From assembly GCF_007475365.1 (NCBI RefSeq), contig NZ_CP034442.1, positions 1,240,001-1,304,000 on the forward strand: a stretch of 64,000 nucleotides of DNA, given 5' to 3'. This DNA comes from Streptococcus oralis subsp. dentisani. Lineage in GTDB: Bacteria; Bacillota; Bacilli; Lactobacillales; Streptococcaceae. The notes under the pieces were generated by a model, which worked only from the letters and a program-made list of their open reading frames with translations, was not told the origin of the DNA and made no database searches. Both the position numbers and the translations under genes were made by a program. Below, one piece after another: positions 28,792 to 36,704 of the stretch; positions within the stretch are counted from its first letter, which is position 1; each line of letters opens with the position of its first letter.

Positions 28792-28930
28792 ATTTTTTCT
28801 TTTTCTTGTTTAAAAACTGTTCTCTGAGGTTGAGCAAGCGTTCTTTTTTTCCTACTCCACCTTTCGAATGTTTTTCATGATAACGGGTCACTTGAGCGCG
28901 TCCCTTATCATCTAATTGGTATTTCCCCAT
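28790..28930 (-). CDS. Small conserved hypothetical basic protein
   Basis: 46 aa, MGKYQLDDKGRAQVTRYHEK and onward, ending in a lysine run. No known domain. It sits 11 bp after nrdD with AGAAGGA upstream, and the same position is occupied by a short gene in pneumococcus. The charge and tail suggest nucleic-acid contact, which is inference. Confidence 0.7.
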   Translation of the reverse strand: MGKYQLDDKGRAQVTRYHEKHSKGGVGKKERLLNLREQFLNKKKKK

Positions 28931-28941
28931 TCTATTTCCTT

Positions 28942-31149
28942 CTAATTTGTTACTTCATGTCCTGCCGTTTTAATGGTTGAGCCATTCATATGTTTGACCC
29001 GCGCAGCGATTTCCTTGTGGCGTCCGTTAACCATTGGACGCGCTTGAGGGTTTCCAAGATAGCCACAAGTTCGTTTCACAACATCTACTGTTTTTGGGTC
29101 GTTATTGCCACAGTTGGGACAAGCAAAACCTCTCTCAGTCGGTTCAAAATCCCCTTCAAAATCACACTTGTAGCAGCGATCAATCGGAGTATTGGTCCCT
29201 AGATAGCCGACACGGTCATAGGCATAGTCCCACACTGCCTCCAGAGCCTTCGGATTTTGCTGAAGAACTGGATACTCACAATAGTGGATAAAGCCACCTG
29301 ACGCACCTGCTTCTGGATAGACTTTTTCAAAATCCAGTTTCTCAAACGGTGTTGGATTTTTACGAACATCATAGTGGAAAGAGTTAGTGTAGTATTCCTT
29401 GTCCGTAATATCAGGAATAGAGCCAAACTTCTCTGTATCCAAGCGACAGAAGCGGTCTGTCAGACTTTCAGACGGTGTGGAGTAGATAGAGAAATGGTAA
29501 CCATATTGGTCAGACCACTCTTCCACACGACGTTTCATATCACGAATAATATCCAGTGTGAATTCCTTGGCTTCAGGATTGCTTTCCCAGCTATTTCCAA
29601 AGAAGACAGTCGCTACTTCATACAGACCGATATAGCCCAACGAAACTGTCGCTCGACGATTCTTAAAAAGCTGGTCAACACTTTCTTCTTTTCCAAGACG
29701 GCGGCCAAAGGCTCCATACTGATAAAGGATAGGAGCATTTGCTGGTGTCGCTTCCTTGGTTCGTTCGACACGGTAAACCAGAGCATCTTCTGCGATGTTC
29801 ATCCGTTCGTTAAAGATTTCCCAGAACTTGTTCAGATCACCTTCGGACTCGAGGGCGATACGAGGCAGATTGACTGTCACAACACCTAGATTCATACGAC
29901 CTGAATTGACCTCGACACCATTCTCATCCTTCCATCCTTGGAGGAAAGAACGGCAACCCATAGGAACCTTGAAAGAACCTGTCAGCTCGATAATCTTATC
30001 ATAGGACAAGACATCTGGATACATCCGCTTGGTTGCACACTCAAGAGCCAACTGTTTGATGTCGTAGTTAGGTGAACCTTCCTCTAAATTGAGTCCTCTT
30101 TTTAGCGTAAAGATGAGTTTAGGGAAGATGGCTGTTCGATGTTCTGAACCAAGGCCCTTGATACGAATGGTCAAGATAGCTTTTTGAATTTCACGCTCAA
30201 AACGATTGGTTCCCAGACCAAAACCTAGTGAAGTAAAAGGTGTTTGTCCATTTGAAGTGAAGAGAGTATTGATTTCATACTCGAGAGATTGCATGGCATC
30301 GTAGATGTCCTTTTGCGTTTTCTTCCAAGCGTAATCTTCCCGTTTTTCAGGTAAGACCCATTCTTCTGCATCCTTGAGATGCTTTTGGTAATTCTTCTCT
30401 GCATAAGGAGCCAAGACTTCATCAATACGGTCAGCTGAACAGCCCCCGTACTGGCTAGAAGCGACGTTAGCGATGATTTGTGAAATTTGAGCTGTCGCAG
30501 TCTGGATAGACTTGGGACTCTCTACCTCCGCATTTCCAATCTTAAAACCATTTTCCAACATGCCTTTAAAATCAATCAAACAGCAGTTGGTCATAGGAGT
30601 GTAGGGACTATAGTCCAAATCATGATAGTGGATATCTCCTTTTTGGTGAGCATTGGCTACGTGCTTAGGAAGCATTTGCAGTCCGATTGATTTCCCAACA
30701 ATCCCTGCTGTCAAATCACGCTGGGTATTAAAGACATCACTGTCTTTATTGGCATTTTCATTGACAACTGCCTGATCTTTATTAAGAAGCTTATGAATGC
30801 TAAAGTTGATATCTGTCGCTTTTGAGCGCTCAAAATCCCTTTGTGTCCGATAAGTGATATACTCCTCAGCCAGCGCATATTCTTTGGCTTCAAGGAGTTC
30901 ATGTTCTACGATATTCTGAATCTCGTAAATCTTGACACCTTGAGGGAAACGACTGTGAATTTCCGCAACAATACGCTCAAGCAGTCCATTTAGACGTTTT
31001 TCGACCAAGGGTGTCACATCCATGACTTTGTCAGCCGCCTTGTGGAGAGCTTTGTCAATCTTGTCTATATCAAACACTACACGTCTACCATCTCGTTTTT
31101 CAACAAACAAGGTGGGAACGGTTGCAAGCTTTTCTTCTAATACAATCAT
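28942..31149 (-). CDS. nrdD: Anaerobic ribonucleoside-triphosphate reductase
   Basis: 735 aa from ATG 31149, chosen over the ATG two codons upstream because AAAAGAG then has 7-base spacing. An N-terminal ATP-cone (VEKRDGRRVVFDIDKIDKAL) senses ATP/dATP. Catalytic cysteines lie in the barrel (TNCCLIDF, SSQYGGCSAD). A zinc ribbon (CYKCDFEG...CPNC) and the glycyl-radical loop RTCGYLG are near the C-terminus. It makes dNTPs without oxygen using formate. It is controlled by a promoter overlapped by an NrdR-like box. Confidence 0.96.
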   Translation of the reverse strand: MIVLEEKLATVPTLFVEKRDGRRVVFDIDKIDKALHKAADKVMDVTPLVEKRLNGLLERIVAEIHSRFPQGVKIYEIQNIVEHELLEAKEYALAEEYITYRTQRDFERSKATDINFSIHKLLNKDQAVVNENANKDSDVFNTQRDLTAGIVGKSIGLQMLPKHVANAHQKGDIHYHDLDYSPYTPMTNCCLIDFKGMLENGFKIGNAEVESPKSIQTATAQISQIIANVASSQYGGCSADRIDEVLAPYAEKNYQKHLKDAEEWVLPEKREDYAWKKTQKDIYDAMQSLEYEINTLFTSNGQTPFTSLGFGLGTNRFEREIQKAILTIRIKGLGSEHRTAIFPKLIFTLKRGLNLEEGSPNYDIKQLALECATKRMYPDVLSYDKIIELTGSFKVPMGCRSFLQGWKDENGVEVNSGRMNLGVVTVNLPRIALESEGDLNKFWEIFNERMNIAEDALVYRVERTKEATPANAPILYQYGAFGRRLGKEESVDQLFKNRRATVSLGYIGLYEVATVFFGNSWESNPEAKEFTLDIIRDMKRRVEEWSDQYGYHFSIYSTPSESLTDRFCRLDTEKFGSIPDITDKEYYTNSFHYDVRKNPTPFEKLDFEKVYPEAGASGGFIHYCEYPVLQQNPKALEAVWDYAYDRVGYLGTNTPIDRCYKCDFEGDFEPTERGFACPNCGNNDPKTVDVVKRTCGYLGNPQARPMVNGRHKEIAARVKHMNGSTIKTAGHEVTN

Positions 31150-31184
31150 ATCCATGCTCTTTTCTATTTTACTTCTTAAGTGAT

Positions 31185-31212
31185 ATTATACCACTCTAAA
31201 AAGAAAAATCAA
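31185..31212 (-). promoter_or_regulatory. nrdD promoter
   Basis: TTGATT (31207-31212), 16 bp, TGG-TATAAT (31185-31190), an extended -10. The -35 lies inside the proximal NrdR-like box. Confidence 0.7.
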
Positions 31213-31263
31213 TATCTTGTGTTAAAAATTCTAAAATTTTTAAAAATACACAAGATATTGATT
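31207..31263 (-). promoter_or_regulatory. Two NrdR-like boxes in inverted orientation
   Basis: AATCAATATCTTGTGT (31207-31222, plus reading) and ACACAAGATATTGATT (31248-31263) resemble the NrdR consensus ACACwATATATwGTGT. Starts are 41 bp apart, close to four helical turns. The proximal box covers the nrdD -35, consistent with repression. The whole inverted pair could also serve as a terminator for the upstream membrane-protein gene, whose stop lies 3 bp away. Confidence 0.65.
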
Positions 31264-31265
31264 TG

Positions 31266-32822
31266 TTATTTAGATTTATAAAGCTTGAATTCCTTACTAT
31301 CCGTCTGAACAAGCTCGTATTTTTCACTAAGTAGGCTCTCTACATCCGACCACAAGGCAACCTTTTGGTTGACCAAAATCATCTTCGGTTGATTTTCTTT
31401 CAAGTCATTGACTAGTTTCGTTTTATTCTCGTCGCTTGCAGTATAGAGCGTCGGTGTTACTAGAGAGCTTGGTGCCAAGCGTTCACTTGCTCGATAAAAA
31501 TCTGGACGATCATCCCAAGCATAGACACGATCTTCAGAGCTCGTTTGCTGCTTGACCAAGCTAGCAAGCTGCTCGCGTTCCTGATAAGTACTTGGATGCG
31601 AAATATAGCGACTCAAAACAGGTAGGAAAAGTAAAGAGACTATCGCAATTAATGGTAGATAGAAATTTCCCTTGAGGTAGCGACCAAAGAGTGATGAAGA
31701 ACGAACTCTTCGTCTACTACGACTGATACGATCAGAGCTTCCTTCTTTGATGTTGGTTAACAATAACAATGTCAGAAAGGGCAAAATCGCTGCCAAACGT
31801 GAGCCATGCAAAGGTTCCTTTGAAAGAATTAACAAAGAAAGAGTTACTAATAATCCTAAAATAGCGCCTATTGAGACAGCAGATTGCTGAGCTGACTTGG
31901 TCTGAAACAATCCTGAAAAGATCAATGTCAAAGTCCCAACACCGATGGATAGCAAACCATAGAAAGCAGCATTCTCCATAAGATTGGTATTTGAAAATAG
32001 ACTAAGCGTATCTATTGGATACAAAGTATGGCTAATCGCATCACCAAAAGTTCCTGTTAAGACTGTATAGTAGCCAATTGGATAAAAAAGGAGAGAAAAT
32101 CCTAGAGCTGATGCGAAAAATTGATACAAACCATGAGCAAATTTACGCTTGGCAATATTAAATCCAAACAAACTCAAGGCAAGTATGACTGCAAACAAAG
32201 CTGTGGGAATAGGTGATAGGAAGAAAGCTAAGGCTAAACTCATCCCAACTCGCAAGAAACCTTTATCGTTACTTGGATCATCCAGATAGTCAGCCACTAG
32301 ACTAAAACTATAAAACAGGAAAGGCAAGGCCACAACTACTGCATAGCTACCGCCAAATCCCAGACTGCCCACAAGAAGATAGAAAATCAACAAAAGCTGT
32401 CTAGCCTGTTCTCCCTGACCTGTCAAGGTATCAGCGGATTTAAATAGAAAAACACCAGCTCCGAACAAGGCCAACCATTCCACCAAAGCAAAAAGGATAT
32501 TCCCTTGAGAGAGATAGATTAGTACGTAATAAAGCAGTCCATTTGAACCATAATAATCCGTGTAAATCTGCCCACTCTGATGTAGCGCCCAACCAGTATA
32601 AAGATCTTGCATCTGTTGAGGACTCACCAAACCAAAGATCAGAGGCAACATGACAGAAACAGCTGTAGCAGCCAGACTCCAAATTGCCATACTAAAAAAT
32701 GGAAGCGGAGTTCGTTTCTTCTTACCTTGCTCCAGTCCAAATTCAGACTCTTGATCCAGCCGTTCCCGATACTGGTATCGAAATTCTTCTAGCTGTTCGT
32801 CTTTTTCCTCATATACGTTCAT
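31266..32822 (-). CDS. ccs4: Multipass membrane protein, Ccs4-like
   Basis: 518 aa. A charged cytosolic N-terminus (about 45 residues) is followed by roughly ten to twelve membrane segments, a basic RSRRRVRSS loop, and a C-terminal soluble domain of about 110 residues (DRVYAWDDRPDFYRASER). This layout resembles membrane glycosyltransferase or mannosyltransferase-type proteins. Gene order between cls and nrdD matches the pneumococcal gene named ccs4, competence-induced; that name rests on memory of synteny. Two promoters are possible: CTGACA-17-TATACT and a ComX-type promoter further upstream. Its biochemical role is unknown. Confidence 0.7.
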   Translation of the reverse strand: MNVYEEKDEQLEEFRYQYRERLDQESEFGLEQGKKKRTPLPFFSMAIWSLAATAVSVMLPLIFGLVSPQQMQDLYTGWALHQSGQIYTDYYGSNGLLYYVLIYLSQGNILFALVEWLALFGAGVFLFKSADTLTGQGEQARQLLLIFYLLVGSLGFGGSYAVVVALPFLFYSFSLVADYLDDPSNDKGFLRVGMSLALAFFLSPIPTALFAVILALSLFGFNIAKRKFAHGLYQFFASALGFSLLFYPIGYYTVLTGTFGDAISHTLYPIDTLSLFSNTNLMENAAFYGLLSIGVGTLTLIFSGLFQTKSAQQSAVSIGAILGLLVTLSLLILSKEPLHGSRLAAILPFLTLLLLTNIKEGSSDRISRSRRRVRSSSLFGRYLKGNFYLPLIAIVSLLFLPVLSRYISHPSTYQEREQLASLVKQQTSSEDRVYAWDDRPDFYRASERLAPSSLVTPTLYTASDENKTKLVNDLKENQPKMILVNQKVALWSDVESLLSEKYELVQTDSKEFKLYKSK

Positions 32823-32851
32823 TCAATTTCTCCTCTAAGTTTATCTGTTTT

Positions 32852-32880
32852 AGTATATCAAAATCTTACAGGAATGTCAG
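32852..32880 (-). promoter_or_regulatory. Sigma-A promoter of the ccs4-like gene
   Basis: On the minus strand CTGACA (32875-32880), 17 bp, TATACT (32852-32857). The -35 lies inside the 3' end of the small upstream gene. Confidence 0.7.
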
Positions 32881-33001
32881 CTAGGGATTGATATTTCCTT
32901 AACTTCTTATCTAGCTCAGCATAGCGTTCAATCTCTCGAAAACGGTGTAAACTGCTTGTTTGAAACTCTAGGATAAAATCATATTCTTTTTGATTTAGCA
33001 T
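32858..33001 (-). CDS. 47-aa small protein, likely competence-induced
   Basis: A short frame, MLNQKEYDFILEFQTSSLHR then a charged helix-prone stretch FREIERYAELDKKLRKYQSL, ending DIPVRF. The ATG at 33001 has a perfect AGGAGG six bases upstream (33008-33013). A ComX-type promoter TGCGAATA lies 20 bp ahead, so the leader would be about 15 nt. No domain is recognised; there is no signal peptide. It ends 35 bp before the ccs4-like gene and could be co-transcribed with it during competence. Codon pattern and ribosome binding site support a real gene; homologues were not checked. Confidence 0.65.
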   Translation of the reverse strand: MLNQKEYDFILEFQTSSLHRFREIERYAELDKKLRKYQSLADIPVRF

Positions 33002-33020
33002 TTTCATCCTCCTGCTTATC

Positions 33021-33028
33021 TATTCGCA
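33021..33028 (-). promoter_or_regulatory. Com-box (ComX/SigX promoter element)
   Basis: Minus-strand TGCGAATA with CTTTT just upstream, against consensus TACGAATA (7 of 8). It is correctly placed for a transcript starting about 33015, immediately before the AGGAGG of the 47-aa gene. Confidence 0.6.
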
Positions 33029-33035
33029 AAAAGAC

Positions 33036-33064
33036 AAAAAAGATCCAGCCTTGGGCTAGATCTT
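33036..33064 (-). terminator. Terminator of the cardiolipin synthase gene
   Basis: AAGATCcaGCC (33040-33050) / GGCtaGATCTT (33054-33064) with a minus-strand T-run (33036-33041). It directly precedes the com-box. Confidence 0.85.
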
Positions 33065-33073
33065 GGTGGATAG

Positions 33074-34606
33074 TTAGAGCATGGGCGCAAACAACTGGAC
33101 AATTTCCTTGATTAAGCTTTGATACCAGCTTGTTTTGATTGTGTGGGGATAAATTTCTTGAGAAACCTTAAAAATCTCTTCGAAGTCCCTCTCAATATCG
33201 ATGATAGACTGTGTTCTATAAAGCAAAACGCCATTTTCATAGTGGTGAAGCAAGCTACGATAATCAAAATTGATGGTTCCCACAGTAGCCACCTCTCCAT
33301 CAACAAGCATTTGCTTGCTATGAAGAAATCCGGGACTGTACTCGTAAATGCGAACTCCCGCAGATAGCAAATCTGGATAGGCTCCCCGAGTAACTAACTG
33401 AATAACCTTCTTATCTGGGATACACGGCGTCACAATTCGCACATCTACCCCTCTCAGAGCTGCATTTTTGATACTTTCTGTTAAATCATAGTCAGTGATC
33501 AGATAGGGAGTCGTGATATAGACGTAATCTGTAGCTTGATTGATAAGATTTTGATAGACCGTTTTTCCAACTTGAGCTCGGTAGATGGGTTTTGGCCCGC
33601 TACTATAGGGAATACAGAGCCCCATCCCATCTTTTGGTTGATTTTCGAGATGGTATTGGTCAAAGTCACTAATTTCCCCACGGTTGATATACCAGGTGGA
33701 TAAAAAGAGTCTAGTAAAAGCCTTGACCGCTGATCCATCTAGGCGAATACCGCTATCTTTCCAATAACCAAAGCGTTCGATATGGTTGATATACTCATCT
33801 GCCAGATTAACACCACCTGTATAGGCAATCTGCCCATCGATAATCATGATTTTACGGTGGTCACGGTTGTTATAGGCAACGGTCAAGCGCGGAATCACCT
33901 TGTTAAATTTATGGGCTTCAATTCCTCGGCTACGAAGCTGGATGGTATAATCCCCAGGCAAGGTTGCCATACAACCAATATCATCATAGAGGAGCTTCAC
34001 TTCTACTCCTTGAGCTGCCTTTTCTTCCAAAATCTCCAAAATGCTGTCCCACATCAAGCCTTCTTCGATGATATAGTATTCGAGAAAGATAAATTTCTCA
34101 GCTTTTTTGAGATCCTCCAACATCTGGCGCCACATACTTTCACCTGAAGGGAAGAAATGGGTATCTGTTCGATTATAGACATCCGCATTCGTATCCATAC
34201 TGAGGAGGGATTTGATGACTCCGTAAGCCGACTTATCTTGTTCTTTTAACTCCAAACGGAGGGCTCTGCTATTGTCCTCTCGGTCAACCATTGATTGAAG
34301 CTGCTTTAGCTGTTTCATTTCTTTTTTAGATAAACGGCGTTCTCCAAACATGATATAGAGCAAGGGGCCAAATACTGGCACAAAGGCTACTAACAGCCAT
34401 GTTACCTTACTCTCAGGATTCATGGACCGATTGACAATCGATACAATGGTCGCCATACTCACTAAAATAACTAGGATAATCCAGATAATTGGAGCCATCT
34501 GCCCTAGATAGAGAAATAAACCAAAGACGATAAACAACTCTGCCAACATAATGGTAATACTAAAACCATACTTGGACATGAGTAGCTGCATTTTTCTAGC
34601 CGTCAT
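33074..34606 (-). CDS. cls: Cardiolipin synthase
   Basis: 510 aa. Two N-terminal membrane helices (residues about 12-55) precede two phospholipase-D HKD motifs: HRKIMIIDGQIAYTGGVN near residue 245 and HSKQMLVDGEVATVGTINFDYRS near 425. It condenses two phosphatidylglycerols into cardiolipin and glycerol at the membrane. It is monocistronic with a terminator. Confidence 0.95.
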   Translation of the reverse strand: MTARKMQLLMSKYGFSITIMLAELFIVFGLFLYLGQMAPIIWIILVILVSMATIVSIVNRSMNPESKVTWLLVAFVPVFGPLLYIMFGERRLSKKEMKQLKQLQSMVDREDNSRALRLELKEQDKSAYGVIKSLLSMDTNADVYNRTDTHFFPSGESMWRQMLEDLKKAEKFIFLEYYIIEEGLMWDSILEILEEKAAQGVEVKLLYDDIGCMATLPGDYTIQLRSRGIEAHKFNKVIPRLTVAYNNRDHRKIMIIDGQIAYTGGVNLADEYINHIERFGYWKDSGIRLDGSAVKAFTRLFLSTWYINRGEISDFDQYHLENQPKDGMGLCIPYSSGPKPIYRAQVGKTVYQNLINQATDYVYITTPYLITDYDLTESIKNAALRGVDVRIVTPCIPDKKVIQLVTRGAYPDLLSAGVRIYEYSPGFLHSKQMLVDGEVATVGTINFDYRSLLHHYENGVLLYRTQSIIDIERDFEEIFKVSQEIYPHTIKTSWYQSLIKEIVQLFAPML

Positions 34607-34737
34607 ACATCCCCTTCCTTTTCTAACATTCTCCTTAACTGCTTGATAAACTAATGTTTCTACTAGTATACCTCAGTTCAGGGGTAGATGGCAACCTTTT
34701 ACCTTTTTATATTTTTAACTAGGATATTAAGGGACTT

Positions 34738-34766
34738 AAAAAGAACTACCAAAATGATAGTTCTTT
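34738..34766 (-). terminator. Terminator of the alcohol dehydrogenase gene
   Basis: AAAGAACTA (34740-34748) / TAGTTCTTT (34758-34766), followed on the minus strand by TTTAAG. Confidence 0.8.
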
Positions 34767-34817
34767 CCAATATTATTTATATTTTCGGGAATACGTCGCT
34801 TCCTCTTAAGTTAATCT

Positions 34818-35969
34818 CTAGAAAAGTTCTTTGTAGAGAGCAATAGTTTCTTCTAAGGTTGGCATAAATGGATTACCTGGCGCACATGCATCAATCAAGG
34901 CATTCTTAGAAAGGTAGTCAAAGTCAAAGTCCTTTTCTTCGATACCGAGTTCAGTGAGTTTCTTAGGAATACCAACGGTTTCAGACAGCTTCTCAATTTC
35001 AGCAATAGCATAGTCAGCACATTCTTGGTCTGTTTTCCCTTCAACATGGAGTCCCAAGGCCTTGGCTACATTGCGGAAAGCTTCTGGCACGCGTTTGGCA
35101 TTTTCACGTTCAACAACTGGAAGAAGCATGGCACAGCAGACACCATGTGGTAAGTTATACACTGCACCGAGTTGGTGAGCCATTGAGTGAACGTAGCCCA
35201 AACCAGCGTTGTTAAAACTCATACCGCCAAGGAAGATCGCATTAACCATCGCCTCACGCGCTTCGATATCTTGGCCATTAGCCACAGCACGAGGGAGATA
35301 CTCCTTGATGAGTTCAATCGCTCCGATAGAGAGTTTCTTGGTCACATTATAAGCACCTGGTGTTACTAAGGCTTCGACAGCGTGAGTAAGAGCATCCATA
35401 CCTGTCGCCGCTGTCAATCCTTTCGGTTTTGAAAGCATGAGTTCTGGATCATTGACAGAGATGAGGGCAAGACTGTTCTTATCAACCATTACCATCTTGA
35501 CCTTGCGTTCTTCATCAGTAATGACATAGTTAATGGTAATTTCTGCTGAAGTTCCAGCTGTTGTATTGATAGCAACCACTGGCAACCCTTTTTCAGCAGA
35601 CTTGTGAAGTCCTTCGTAGTCCTGTGGTTTGCCACTATTTGTAGCGATGATAGAGATACAACTAGCCGCATCCTGTGGAGACCCACCACCAAGACTGATG
35701 ATAAAGTCACATCCATGCTCTTTCAGGGCAGCCACTCCGTCTGTGACGTTCTTGCAAGTCGGATTTGGCTCCACATCGCTAAAGATCACATATTCGATCC
35801 CTTCAGCATCTAAGGGTTTTAGGACTTTGGGTAAAATATCACTACCTTCGATGAACTTATCTGTCACCAAAAGGGCCTTCTTATACCCAAGTTCCTTGAT
35901 ATACGGACCTACTTCATTTACAACACCTTTACCGATAAGGTTAACTGATGGAACGTAAAATGTAGCCAT
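34818..35969 (-). CDS. Iron-containing alcohol dehydrogenase
   Basis: 383 aa, family III Fe-ADH. The NAD-binding loop GGGSPQDAA lies near residue 96. The metal ligands are in GMDALTHAVEA (Asp, His) and in HSMAHQLGA and NLPHGVCCA (two His). Members reduce aldehydes such as acetaldehyde, lactaldehyde or 3-hydroxypropionaldehyde with NADH; the substrate cannot be fixed from sequence. It is monocistronic. Upstream, a cre-like site and an adjoining 16-bp palindrome point to CcpA and possibly redox control. Confidence 0.92.
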   Translation of the reverse strand: MATFYVPSVNLIGKGVVNEVGPYIKELGYKKALLVTDKFIEGSDILPKVLKPLDAEGIEYVIFSDVEPNPTCKNVTDGVAALKEHGCDFIISLGGGSPQDAASCISIIATNSGKPQDYEGLHKSAEKGLPVVAINTTAGTSAEITINYVITDEERKVKMVMVDKNSLALISVNDPELMLSKPKGLTAATGMDALTHAVEALVTPGAYNVTKKLSIGAIELIKEYLPRAVANGQDIEAREAMVNAIFLGGMSFNNAGLGYVHSMAHQLGAVYNLPHGVCCAMLLPVVERENAKRVPEAFRNVAKALGLHVEGKTDQECADYAIAEIEKLSETVGIPKKLTELGIEEKDFDFDYLSKNALIDACAPGNPFMPTLEETIALYKELF

Positions 35970-36037
35970 ATGCTTTTCCTCCTGCGCCTTTGCGCTATTT
36001 GATTATTTACTATAAGTATACGATGTTATAGGGTGCT

Positions 36038-36062
36038 TTACAAATATTTGTAAGCGTTTTAA
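36038..36062. promoter_or_regulatory. Palindromic operator and cre-like site of the alcohol dehydrogenase
   Basis: TTACAAATATTTGTAA (36038-36053) is a perfect 16-bp palindrome. It overlaps TGTAAGCGTTTTAA (36049-36062), one mismatch from the CcpA cre consensus TGWAANCGNTNWCA. Both lie about 80 bp before the gene, near a TATACT -10. The palindrome does not match the Rex consensus well. Confidence 0.55.
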
Positions 36063-36102
36063 GTAAAAAATCAGTAAAGAAGCACTGGTCACGTTTTAAA
36101 AC

Positions 36103-36143
36103 AAAAAAGCTCCAAAAAGGCTGATTTCATCTCATTGGAACTT
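36103..36143 (-). terminator. Terminator of the 151-aa lipoprotein gene
   Basis: AAGCTCCAA (36107-36115) / TTGGAACTT (36135-36143) with a minus-strand TTTTTTG tail. Confidence 0.75.
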
Positions 36144-36154
36144 TTACTTAATGA

Positions 36155-36610
36155 TTATTGCTTAGTTAGGACTACTCGGTCAGATGCCTCTCGGTCCATA
36201 TCGTCGATAATCATTTGATTACCATTAACCGCATAAATTTTGACATCATCATCGATAATGACACGTTGATTTTCTGGCTCAAAGCTGACTTGCTTGATTT
36301 CCTTATCTCCATCTGGCTCGACCTCAGTCCATGTACCAGTTTTACCTGTTACAACAAGAGTGATCTGGTCATTCTCATCTTTTCCAGTATAGGTACCATC
36401 GATGTTAGTAGGTTGGGCTACAGTAGTGTCCTGACTTGAGGAGGCTTGTGGTTGGCTGGCACTTGTTGCAGCGCTAGAAGATGATTCTTGTTGAGTAGAT
36501 GGTTGCTGAGCAGATTGCTGGGTAGGGGCTTGCGCCTTAGGTCCACAAGCTGCTAAAAGACTAAGAATTGCTAGGGAAGCAATAGAAAGTGTGAATGTTT
36601 TCGTTCTCAT
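36155..36610 (-). CDS. Secreted lipoprotein of unknown function
   Basis: 151 aa. A signal peptide (about residues 1-20) ends in the lipobox LLAAC, so Cys22 is the lipidation site. A Gln/Ser/Thr/Ala-rich linker (APTQQSAQQPSTQQESSSSA) follows. The last 85 residues form a small beta-rich domain with GTYTGKDENDQITLVV. It is anchored outside the membrane. Function is unknown. It has its own promoter. Confidence 0.85.
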   Translation of the reverse strand: MRTKTFTLSIASLAILSLLAACGPKAQAPTQQSAQQPSTQQESSSSAATSASQPQASSSQDTTVAQPTNIDGTYTGKDENDQITLVVTGKTGTWTEVEPDGDKEIKQVSFEPENQRVIIDDDVKIYAVNGNQMIIDDMDREASDRVVLTKQ

Positions 36611-36675
36611 AGCGATTTCCTTTCTTTTGTGCCAATGTTTTGCTGGAACAGTTTCCAGATGTACCTCCTACCTCC

Positions 36676-36704
36676 AGTATAACAACTTAAGCCTAGAAGG
36701 TCAA
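36676..36704 (-). promoter_or_regulatory. Promoter of the 151-aa lipoprotein gene
   Basis: TTGACC (36699-36704), 17 bp, TGT-TATACT (36676-36681). The -35 hexamer contains the folC stop codon TGA. Confidence 0.7.
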
